Shown: in pieces, positions 35,587-46,400 of the stretch
Numbering within the stretch: the stretch's first letter is position 1
Layout of the letters: every line of letters begins with the position of its first letter
Source: Ciona savignyi
Lineage: Eukaryota > Chordata > Ascidiacea > Phlebobranchia > Cionidae
Direction of reading: 5' to 3'
NCBI GenBank assembly: GCA_000149265.1
Contig: CH002635.1
Location: 67,000-130,999, forward strand
DNA length: 64,000 bases
The notes under the pieces: model-generated
Told to the model about the DNA's origin: nothing
The model's database searches: none
What the model saw: only the letters and a program-made list of their open reading frames with translations
Position numbers and translations under genes: made by a program

Positions 35587-36682
35587 ATCCAGCGGAATAA
35601 TGGGCTAAAGCAGAAACTAGATCTCCGTTTTTGTAACGTGAATTATCCACCCTCTGTACCATAAAACAACAAAATTCTGGCTTAAAATGGCTTAAAATAT
35701 TAGCTAAATGAAAAACATTTGACGCAAATCCTAGCATATGCTGCTTCCGACCGTACAAACATTGGGGAATCACCGCCATTGTTACTACGCAAAACACTCG
35801 CATACTATGAATTCAGATCTACCATACGTCAGACCCGTTCCAGCATAGAGATCAAATTAATCGGTTGTTCGCCATCTTTAACAGCATTTTCAAGGTCAAT
35901 TGGTGATTTTGGTTTTCATTACTTTGCGTTTAGTAAACACTCTGTGGAAAATAACTCAAGTTAAAATGTGCCCCCATCCCTTGATAGTACCAGAGGCTTA
36001 GAACTACTGCACAAAAATGAAATACTTGCGCTTTTTAACATTGTGTATGTTATAGGTTATCATGCAATCCTACAATTTCTCATTGGACAGTGGGCTCGTA
36101 ATAGAGTGGTACAACTGCATAGTTTCGTCAGCGTATCACAGTATCATCAAGAGACGTTGCGAAAGTTTTAACATGTCTAACTGTACCAAACTGATTATAT
36201 TTTTAGTGAACAAATCTGTTTATGAGCTGTAACTATTATGTTGTTTTGAGTGGGTTGCTCGTGTCATCAAAAAGATACAGAAACTATACTCAACTAATAC
36301 TACAGCCTACGTATAATTTCTTTTATTTACGTTGGTTTCGGTTTAAACTGTTTGGTTATGTTGACCAAACGTATATTATTACAGTCTTGTAGGATTACTG
36401 GTAGTATAAATTATCCCGAGCTCCTTACTAACTAGAATAATATTTGTTGGTACTAACGTATTTTATAATTTTAATTGCATTAGTTCTGTAATACCGTATT
36501 TTTTTACCTGCACAAGTTTCGAACATCGGTATCCTTAATCTTTCGGGTAAACCTTATTTAAGAAGGTAGTCTGTTACTTTGTACTTCGAAGATTATTTGT
36601 CTGTTACTTTAATATTGTGAGTTCGCAGGTAATCCACAGTACAGTTGGTTAACTTGAAAATATTGTTATCTTCCAAACCAAG
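35587..36682. other. 5' flank of PB1 copy 1
   Basis: No gene is seen. 36249-36345 resembles 38914-39050, and the proximal TGTTACTTTGTACTT at 36572 matches TTGTTACACTGTACTT at 40162, at nearly the same distance from each ATG. Confidence 0.55.
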
Positions 36683-38388
36683 ATGCGTGTACAGATAAAA
36701 GCTCGCTTGGAGCCTTCGTTGTCAGAAGATATAAAAGAGCTAAGAATATTTTCATTTGACGTGGAAAAAGCAAACAACTTCAAGAATCTGCAGGACAAAA
36801 TCATCTCTATGTTTTCAACATTAAAAGTAGCGAATTTCCAGCTATTTTACAAAGACAACCAAGGAGAAATGGTTGCTTTCAACACTGACGAAGAGCTTTT
36901 AGTAGCTTTGAACCAGATAAAAGATGATGTTTTAAACATAAAAATCAAGGTGAGGATTTTTGTATTCCGGTATATTTTTTATATTGTCTACAGTAACGTA
37001 CAATTGGCTGCTTGACTCGATTCAAATGTTAAATTTGCATTGACGATCGCATATTAAATTTGTAGCCGACTAAAACACTTTGTAAACTTTACTACCATGT
37101 CTTTTGAACCCGACTAGTACACTTGATAATTTTACTACTATGTATATTGTAACATTCGTTTAACCAAATATTATCCTATCTCTCCAATACAAGTTTACGA
37201 GAAGGACATAAACCATTTGTGAACTTTACTACAGATCGTAAATTTTACTAGTTTGATTCTTCAGTGATAACGTTCTCCTGTTTAATTCTCCACAGATCAA
37301 TGATAAAGACATCTCAAGTGCACGGCAAGGAGCGTACATGGACACCAACCCCTTTAGCAACAACTGCTTTAACAGCTTTCCATTACCCGGTTTCGGCCAA
37401 AGCTTAATGAGTGGTCACGGATTGGCCGGGTCTTTCCCTATGTGTCCAGATGGCAATCTCGGAAGTTTTCAAGCGGGATTTCCAACCCAGCCTTTCAGTT
37501 GGAACGGCAACAGCAACCAATATCAGGTATACTTGTTGTATTATATTTTAAAAAATGGTCTTTTGGGTCTTTGAATTGGTGGAGAAATATTTTCTTTTTT
37601 AATTAATTGGCAGGAGTTACTAATTCCAACGTATAAATGATAAAAACCAAACTAAAAAATGTCATCATAATTTTTGGTTAGAATTTACTTTTCAGTTCTG
37701 TTCACTTGCAAGAGCATAAATTAAACAGAAAATACATGCATCGTATGTCATATTAAACAAGTTTAGATCAATTTTGTTTCATGTAGTATTGTGCTACGGG
37801 GAATAATATTTAGTCCACTGCTAATGCTTATTAAAGCTCTTTATCAACCTTTTAATGTGCAGTCTACCTCTTTTCCTAAACGTACGCACCGTCATAAAAT
37901 AACACAGCATATTATTGTTCATGTTTTGTCACTGTGTGAACAATCTTTAGATTACTAAGTGCCTACTGTAAAAGAAATATACCGTTATTCGTATAGGACG
38001 CTGTCTTAATGCACATACCGTCTGGCCAAACTCTATTGACCTGTTGCATTTTACCTTAATATTCTAGTTTAACCAATGAATTCAATTGGTTTGAGACCTT
38101 GTATTAATTAAATTAAAATATGCCTCGTCCAAAATCATATACGACTATAAGCAGCGACTAGATTTTACGCAACAACCTTTCAGCTTCAAATATAAAAAGA
38201 ATATATGAAAGATTATTTAGTTATATATCCTTCTCCATATACCTGTTTATTTTTGACGTAAAACCACAATTTTTCTTTCCAAATATGCAACCTGTACGCA
38301 GACGCACCAACAATGGCAAGCCCATCAACGTCAACCCCGGAATCGACCACCCCAACCATGGCAACCCAATAATTCTGGACGATGGTGA
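36683..38388 (+). CDS. PB1-domain protein with Gly/Asn/Phe-rich tail (copy 1), 3 exons
   Basis: Exons 36683-36949, 37296-37526 and 38302-38388 (all phase 0) give 194 residues. The first exon is a complete PB1 domain: a Lys in the first strand (QIKARL), ELRIFSFDVEK, and the acidic OPCA loop FYKDNQGEMVAFNTDEEL. It resembles p62/sequestosome-1 most. PB1 domains assemble signalling and autophagy adaptors head to tail. Exons 2 and 3 encode a tail rich in Gly, Asn, Ser, Phe, Pro and Gln, ending in a Trp/Pro/Gln-rich stretch. No ZZ, LIR or UBA domain follows, so this is not p62 itself. In copy 1 the second Arg of the basic RR pair has become Ile. ATTAAA at about 38714 may be the poly(A) signal. Confidence 0.82.
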
Positions 38389-40266
38389 TAAAACCGGTGT
38401 TTCCTTGAGAGTGTGTCCATATTAATATATTTCTTATATTATCCAGATTCTTACAGTTACGCGTCATGTCTCTTTTATTGTGTATCTTCTCGTTAAAAGC
38501 GTGATAAAGTGATTATACGGACGAACTGTATTTTTGGAAAGTGTCCATACTATAAGTAAATGTTTACCATGAAATCAATTCTTATTTCGAAAAGGTTTTA
38601 TTACATTTAACCAAGCGAAATACGATGATCAGTGTTTAAGCTGGAATCGGGTGCCCTCAAGACCATGGCGTTTATTACAGCAGCATCAAGAGGCGTAGAT
38701 TTGCGTATTACTGATTAAATTTGTACTTGCAAACTATCTGGAAATTATTTATTGCATTTTTCTTCAAAAAAGAAGATTAAAAAATAATTTCCTTAAACGA
38801 ACATATTATATCTTTAAACAATTTTTATATTATCGGTGCGGGTGAAACACGTCGACAAAATTCTTATCGAAAGTATATAATCTCTCTACTTGCTGTATTT
38901 ACTATCATGGATTAAGTGGGTTTAATTAAACGTGTCATCAAAAAAGATATACAAGAGTTCGTTCTTATTCACTATATACTTTTTACAAAGTATGCTTAAC
39001 TAATACTATAGCCTACGCATAATGTCTTTCGTCTATATTGATTACGGATTTACCATTTAGTATTGCTGAGAAGGTGATAGATAATAATGTTGAGTAGCTT
39101 AATATTTCTAATATATTTTGACCTTACTAGAAGAACAATATGGGTGTTGACATGTGTTATTATTTTGTTAATAAATATATAGAGAGAGCGTTAATTTTGT
39201 TAATTTAATTTTTATTGGACCAGGTTTCAAATCTAGGATAAGCATTTTACGACGTCCGTGTTTTTATATAGCATATTGTATTTGGTACAACCATAAGCTT
39301 ACTCGGTAATAGCGTCAATCTGTACGCAGCCAAGGTTTGGGATTAAAACTAGTCGCTGAAAGGTAAACAGTGGTGTCCTTGGCAAGGCACTTAGTAGACA
39401 TCGCCTAAACTTAGTGGATTTAATTTGTATTGCTTTTAGCAAACATGTATACTCATGTCTAGTATCATAAGATATATTTTTTATGGAATCCAGTTAACCT
39501 ATATTAACTCAACTTATTAAAAAATATTTGCCTGGTTCCCCTGTTCGGCGGTTGGATTATTGCTTAGCACCAAGTGTTCACTAGTTTGATGTCAAGGTTT
39601 TGTTGAAATTTTCAGATATATTGTTGGATTCGTGTGGTGTGCTTTGCGCGACACGCATCACCGACGTTTGCACCCGGTACAAATAAACACTGAGGCAGTG
39701 GGATAGTATGACCGTGACGCATAAATATACAACTTTATACGTACTTTACGTACAGTATGGTGCATTTTAATCCCAGAAACTGTACAAATATGCTATACAC
39801 TCTTTCAAAATCAACCTATTTTGAAAGCACAAAGAAAACTTAAAAATAAGCAAATACACAACAGAAAAGATTAAACGTAAAAATAATAGTTAGTTTAAAA
39901 TTGTTCCTTTGTTGTTGCTTTGTGAGTTTTTGCTATTCATTGTAAATTTGCATATTTGCTGTCAACCTTACCAAAGTCGAGCGGCATAAGTCACTGCAAA
40001 ATCGTGATATTTTTCCGAAGCAATTGTTATCGAGAGCATTCTTTCAACTTGTTAAATATTAACTCAAAGTCACAACGCCGACGCGAAACTGGTATCTTTT
40101 GGCACGGCGGTAATCACTCGTGCAAGCTTAAAGTATAGTTGAGATTTAGTAACATAGTACTTTGTTACACTGTACTTAGTCGTAATGACGTTTATTAACG
40201 ATTTGTATACTTTTTGTTTGAAGGTAAATCAAGCTTCAGCTTACTGGTAATAACTTGAAAACCAAT
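38389..40266. other. Intergenic region between the PB1 paralogues
   Basis: It holds the duplicated upstream block (38914-39050) and a family 2 repeat (39330-39430). No coding exon is supported. Confidence 0.6.
39330..39430. repeat. Short repeat family 2
   Basis: AAAACTAGTCGCTGAAAGG, GTGTCCTTGGCAAGGCACTT and TTAGTGGATTTAATTTGTAT are the family 2 blocks. The copy lies in the 5' flank of PB1 copy 2. Confidence 0.5.
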
Positions 40267-41734
40267 ATGTCCGTACAGTTCAAAGTTCGCTTAATGCCCA
40301 GCATGTTTAACCACGAAGAGGAATTGCGAAGGTTTGCTGTTGACGTTGAAAAGGCGAATGACTTTGTGTTCCTCAAGGACAAGATTAGTACCGTTTTCCC
40401 AACGCTAAATGAAGCAAATTTTAAGTTATTTTATAAAGATGACCGTGGAGATATGATTGCTTTCAATAGTGACGAAGAGCTATCGGTAGCTTTGGACCAA
40501 ATGGAGGACGACGTTTTAAACATCACAGTTAAGGTGTATATTTGTAAGATTATTTATATATTTCGTATTGTCTGATAAATAACATACCAATTACCGTTTA
40601 AATCTGTACAAACGTTAAATTTGCATAGTGGTTCCACGGTAGTGGTTATTTATTATCGAATAAATATTTGTAATATGTAGAGCTCTGTGAATACCCAATG
40701 TTTATTTTCTCCTATCCATTGCAACGCAGAACAACGTCGGAGAAAATTTCAACTTTCCGCCGGGTTTCCCCCAAGGAGCTTACACGGGCGCCAACCCGGG
40801 TTTTGCCAACTTCAGCCAACCCTTCATGGGAGGTCAGGGGTTCGCGGGGACTTTCCCTATGGGTCCAAATGGCTTTGCAAGTGGTTTTCAGTACCAAACT
40901 CCCAATGGCCGTCGCTCGTTTTCTGGGGCTTGGTCGACAAACGGGAACGGCAGCCAGTATCAGGTAATACTATTTAATTAGTGGTTAAACCCAAAATATA
41001 AGCTATAATGTGTCTTGTACAATAATGACTTCTTTTTTACATATTCAGTTGACAGTAATAACAAGATCATGTTTATGACAAGTGAAGGCAATGGTGATAT
41101 ACGTGTATAAGAGCGAAAGAGGCGTTGTAACACAGTTCATTCACATTTTACCTCAAACAGAGGCTATGATTGATGATTTACTGGCTAGTTTTGGAGTATA
41201 TTTTTATTTTGTTTGAATAGAAAGATATATATAAATAAACCGGGTATTATAAGTGTTAAATCAACTTAACTAAAAATTCGTGAAACTGGTCGTTATCTAG
41301 TCGATTGTGTCCTTGGGCAAAGCACTATTAATGGGTTATACCAAACTAAAGGAACGTGTCTATCATACATAACACACTGCAATAGCTCCGGTAACCCGAC
41401 GGTGGGCGCGAGGTGATCTGACGATTGCCCGTCTGTTAACCCCCTTGGTTTTTCCATTCACGGGGATAAACTGGAATATTCTATCCTATCCTATAATGAT
41501 AATTTCTCCGCCATCACTAACCAAATCATTTTAACGCGCTAACCTTGTTGCGTGCAGTTTCCCTCATTATCTCATATTAATTTTGTCCGGGTAAGTTGTC
41601 GAAAATACAATGACAACAAAATATCAAACGTATTTTCTTATATCTAACATGTTACCTATGCACAGGCCCAACAACAAAGCCAAGGCTACCCACACCAAGC
41701 CAGCAATGCACGACCTTATCGTTCTCATCGTTGA
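40267..41734 (+). CDS. PB1-domain protein with Gly/Asn/Phe-rich tail (copy 2), 3 exons
   Basis: Exons 40267-40533, 40730-40963 and 41666-41734 (phase 0) give 189 residues. The gene is a tandem paralogue of the one at 36683: the first exon has the same 267-base length and intron positions are identical. The PB1 domain keeps the Lys, the Arg pair (ELRRFAVDVEK) and the acidic loop FYKDDRGDMIAFNSDEEL, so it should bind on both faces (type AB). The tail has NFNFPPGFPQGAY, FAGTFPMGPNGF and a terminal Gln/Tyr/Arg segment ending in His-Arg. The ATG at 40267 is the first in frame. Function is unknown. The gene converges on the MID-like TRIM gene. Confidence 0.82.
41283..41470. repeat. Short repeat family 2 (best copy)
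   Basis: CGATTGTGTCCTTGGGCAAA, CACACTGCAATAGCTCCGG and TGACGATTGCCCGTCTGTTA form the fullest copy. The copy sits in intron 2 of PB1 copy 2. The CCTTGGGCAA core is common in animal short repeats. Confidence 0.55.
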
Positions 41735-42335
41735 AACTGTGTTAAAGTGTGTCTATTACTCACCTAACGTGGTTTTGATCCTATCGGCTGTCATTTTGCT
41801 CTGTTTATTATTGCAGCTGTCATTTTACGTTACGTTTCTTTTTTTCTTTCTGTATTTAAAAGAATTTATACCTTGGGCGTTGAAACTAGAGGTTACAATT
41901 CGAAAATGACCATCAAAATTTCTGCACCGCATTTTATTAAAGCAATAGTACACGATGACAGCAAAAAGCAGATTCTAAACACGCGTTGGCGGAAAAGAGC
42001 TGCGATAGGACCCGGCGCAGTACAGACAAGACCAGCTTGCATAGAAATCTAAGCTTAACGATATAGCAACCAAGCAAGATAGTTTGCGCAAGTAAAAAAA
42101 ATCAAAAAATTAGCGAGCAATATTTACTACGCTGCGGAACTTATAATCACGAAAAGCAGCCAATTGAACACAATATAACTCAAGGACGCGACTAAAGCAA
42201 ACGTCAAATCGAATTAAAAATAAATATAGCAAAAAACAGACGACGAATATAATGTTGACACGAACAGCACGTACAAAATCTCGGGCGTGAAAGTAAACTG
42301 TCAAGTCCAACAAGTCTTGCTTCGTTGCACGGGCT
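41735..42335. other. Convergent 3' region of PB1 copy 2 and MID-like gene
   Basis: Both 3' UTRs must end here. TTTTATTAAA at 41932-41941 reads ATTAAA on plus and AATAAA on minus. Confidence 0.6.
41932..41941. terminator. Possible bidirectional poly(A) signal
   Basis: ATTAAA (41936-41941, plus) would serve PB1 copy 2, about 200 bases after its stop. AATAAA (41938-41933, minus) would serve the MID-like gene, about 400 bases after its stop. Confidence 0.4.
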
Positions 42336-43433
42336 TCAAGAGCTGCATGCTATCGGGTGTAAGTGATCTGGGACCGTCACCCCGGTGTTAATGGTCAACG
42401 ACTTGTTGCCGACGGTGAAACAGGGACGAACCGGTCGCTCGAAGTGGCTGACACGGAATGTGTAGATCATCCGGCCGCTTGCTCCGTCGAAGAACGCTAC
42501 GCATCCCGTATCGCAATCCAACAGCACACCTAGCGGGGGAAATTTCACAATGAGGTCTTTGTGGGCGCTAATAGGATGAGTTAAAAGTTCGTGTGAAGTG
42601 CACTTACCGATTTTCTTTGGCTCCGGGCTCGGCATAATGACTGGGGTATCCTTACTGTCGTGCCGGGCAAACCAATCATCGTTGGTCCTGCGAATAACGG
42701 TAAATTATTTGATTTGAATGTTTAACCACAAGCATATACACTGGACACAGTAATCGCTGATCTAATTTACCTGCAGAAACACCACGACATCGGGTTCTTG
42801 CCGTTCCAGTCGTACCTCGCAGCTTGCGCGTAGCAAACGCCAATGGTGAAGGAAGTACTTTGGCATGTCACCACCTGGACAGTAACCAACCGATTAGCGC
42901 GCGCTCAACTGCAAATATTTCTTAGTTTCCATATTCCAATTTAGCTCACAGTGAATTCAAGTCATTTTAAATTTGGATAGGATCAAGTCAAGTGAAAATA
43001 TCTGCACCAGCGAGTCAAATAATGCTTAATATTCCGACATACAACTGATGGTACTTAAAGATTCCCTCCTTATATTTGATAGAAAGTTATTGACAAAATT
43101 TTCCCAAAAACAATTGACTCGAGTTGACATTTTCAAATAAACTCGAGTCAATTAATTAACGCGTTGCAACTCGCATCAAGTGATTTATGCGTTATGACTC
43201 AAGTCAAGTCATTTTCGCGTTACAGCCCGAGTCAAGTCATTCACCCACCTCCCAGTAATGGCGGCCAGAGTCGATTGTGACGTTCCCGGTGACACCGCAA
43301 ACCGAGTTGTCTTTGCTGCTTCCAAGAAAATCCTTCGATTTCTTGCCAGAGTCCTCACGTGACACGGTGTAGCTGTGATTGGCTAGTCTAAGCTTCTTGT
43401 GCATTGAGTGCGCATCAAACTGGAAAGGAATTC
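42336..43433 (-). CDS. MID-like TRIM: PRY-SPRY exons and stop
   Basis: Four exons (43433-43249, 42874-42771, 42687-42608, 42529-42336) encode the PRY-SPRY domain. Landmarks are [76 protein letters not shown] and a final [12 protein letters not shown] with TGA at 42338-42336. The end aligns with the IPDHLDCTEQLP terminus of MID1, so the protein is complete at its C-terminus. The domain is the substrate or partner-binding part. The last intron is only 78 bases. Confidence 0.93.
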
Positions 43434-46400
43434 CTGGAGAGAGTAAAGCATGGATATTTAGCGATTGTGTTTTAGATTACTGTTTTTAAGGGGACAACTT
43501 TCGAACGAGCGAAGTTTTCATACAAAAGTCGGTATAAGAACTGATTGCATAAACCAATCGGTATTACAGCCGTTCGAATATTAGATTACTGTAAGAAGAG
43601 GTAAGTATAACGCACTTTAAAATATATCTCCTGTTATATCACATTGATTTTTTATAAATGTAAGTTGATCAAGTTTGCTGGGGTAATGTGGGCTTTAGAG
43701 TTTCCACCGACAGGTTGGTGTATTGAAACCAGTCACTGGCCGGTTGTGTTCTTGGACAATGTTCTTAGCAAGCTTCTCCTGAACCCAGTGGATTATTGAG
43801 TTGAACTAAAAGAGTAAAAACGCATCTCTTATGTACATCTTACTGCAATAGTTCAACCAGAAAATAAGCACGAGAACATTACGATTTTCTTTGTGATAAT
43901 GTGATATGCGTCTGCGTATATCTCACCAAGACGATTCAATATTAAATCCCTCTTTACCTAAAGTTTTGATTGACAGCTGTTCACTCCTGCTTGTGCCTGC
44001 TTTGTTTTTCGCTTTCACCATGAAAATATAGCGGGTTCCAGTCTGCATGCCGTTGATCGTGTAGTGGCATTCCTTGATATTGGGCACGATCTGCGGAAGA
44101 CGGGTGTAAGCAATACGACCGAACAACGCAAGGTCGTAACAACCCGGATGATATTAGCAGGTAATGTTACGTGTGGTTGGTTGCTCTGCCAAGGGTCTAT
44201 AGAGCACGAACTCGACGCCACAAAACTTAAGTCCAACCGGTGTTTGGATCTTCATTATATTTGTTTTAGGGGACCGCGGTTCAAACTCCACTTAATAGTG
44301 AAACTCGGTTCCAATTGTCACACTATTGAAACTGTTCACACTTTAACGAAACGACAGTGAACTACTGACCACTTAGCTTTAATCAGTTAGGTGGGCTTAG
44401 CTAAACAGTAAACACCTAATCGATTTTCGAAACCGCTGATAGACAGGTGATCGTTTATGTCTTGAGGAATTAAAGCAGCCTACATGAACCCGATTAGAAA
44501 CTGATTGAAATAAAACTGTAGCAATGTCTGAGCCGTATTAAACCCAATGAAATAGCGTGGTTGACCTGACGACAGCCATAAGGTAAACTAGCGATTGTGT
44601 AATAACGCCCTTGTGCTTTCCCATTAAAGGTTAAACATGGTTCAACTTATGATCGGTCTCCACCTACCATCCACCCTTCTTGTGTGCTGTTGTCGGAGAC
44701 CTTGTTGTTGTCCACGGCGTACTGCAACTCGTAGGCAGCTACATGGCGATGGTCGGGCGATCTCCACTGAATAGTGACTTTGTCGTGCGATTGCGTGCAT
44801 AGTTCTTCGCATATTTTGGGGGGAGAAGGGGCTGAAAAGGTTCAGAGTTTAGCGAGGTATCTTCGTGATCTTACGTTTTATTAAGAAACAAAAGCATTAA
44901 GAAAATTAGGTTAAATTTTGTCTCTTTTTTAGTCTTTTTTGTGATATACGAGAATGGGCTGCATTCTACTGGCGCAGAATCAAGTTAACAACAGGTGTTT
45001 AAACGTTGCCATCTCGAACCCGATTCAACGTTCCGTTTTTATCGGGTCGCTATAAATAATTGGAAGTCGACACCGTTCTACAGATGCCTCTCCCTTAGCG
45101 CACTTGAAACTCGGAAACGGTTTCATGGAATTTCACAACAAAGCAATACAAAGGGGCCACTTGACGTAATGTACACCCTGAGACAGCCCGTTTGGGTAGG
45201 AGAAATGGAAAGGACGATAGACCGCGGTGACTTGAGTTTTATTAATTCGACCGGTAGCCTGGACAGGGAAATTACGTTTATTTTAAAGGTTTTCAATGAC
45301 AGAGGCATCGACATAGTTTCTTCACTACCGTGTGACCCAATTTGCCGTCGAACCCAAACATGTTTATCTGAAAATTTAATAAAAGTACCCGCCGAAAAGG
45401 GGGGAAACGTCATTAAGAGGCAGCATACCGTGCAGCCGGCGGCGCCACCCGCAAATTTGATACCACATTCGATCCAAGATTTTTTTAAAAGATTCTTTAA
45501 AAATCTTATTTCATTAAAGCAAAAAGCTTCCGGTAAAAAATTTCTACTTTGTTTGGGTAAAACAGCCAATTTTCATTACAACAACAATAAAGCACGCCGT
45601 ACTTTCGGCATTACCCGGTGTAACCTAATTTTACCAGACAGGTTATTACCAGCTTATGAGCTCGGCCTTAGATTTCCTGCACTAATATTGAAGCGTTTCA
45701 AGTCCAAACATCAATTTTAGCGCTCTGACGTCAAGACCGGCATCATCCATAATCTCGAGGTAGTTTATTTAGCCCCCATTCAGGACTATAACCGCGTTTT
45801 GTAACATAGGAAATGGCCTTAAACAACAAACACGAAACGGCCACAATTGCCAACATTATCCTTTTCGGGCGGAAATTCCGTATTTTCACAACCCAAGGTT
45901 GATTTTTGTTTGTCAAACATGCTATTAGTCAGTTACAAACAATTAATCAAATAGTGGGGCGCAGAAGATTAGGATTTATTACGTAATCTTCCCGAAATAC
46001 GACCGTGTAATAACATTCCGCGTATATTATAAACTCGACATGCATTTTCCGGCTTCGACCTTTAGCGCAATAACATTCCAGTCCCTCTGTTACCCTAATA
46101 AGGTAATCCCCCTACGCCCCCGCCACACAAGCGAGACCCGTTCCAAAATACACATACATAATGGGGACCAGTCAGGCGGTACGGAATCACGTCCGTATGT
46201 TCGCGTATCCGTGTCGATTCCAGACATGTAGATGATTATTCTATTATGCGACTAAATGTCGCGTGCGTATATTGTGTCGGAAACAAAAATGTTACCAAAC
46301 TAGAAACAAAATGTTGCCATTTCGCCGATTATATGCGATTATTGAGGCGAATTACAATTTGTGAAGCGTATTTTAAAATGTTAGTGGTTAAGGGTTGTTG

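Noticed and set aside
36683-37526. PB1 copy 1 as sequestosome-1/p62
   Set aside because: Only the PB1 domain matches. The three-exon gene ends without ZZ, LIR or UBA regions.
45123-45569. 148-codon minus-strand frame in a MID-like gene intron
   Set aside because: It is the complement of the 44995-45720 frame and has no homology. Host-gene exons join in phase without it.
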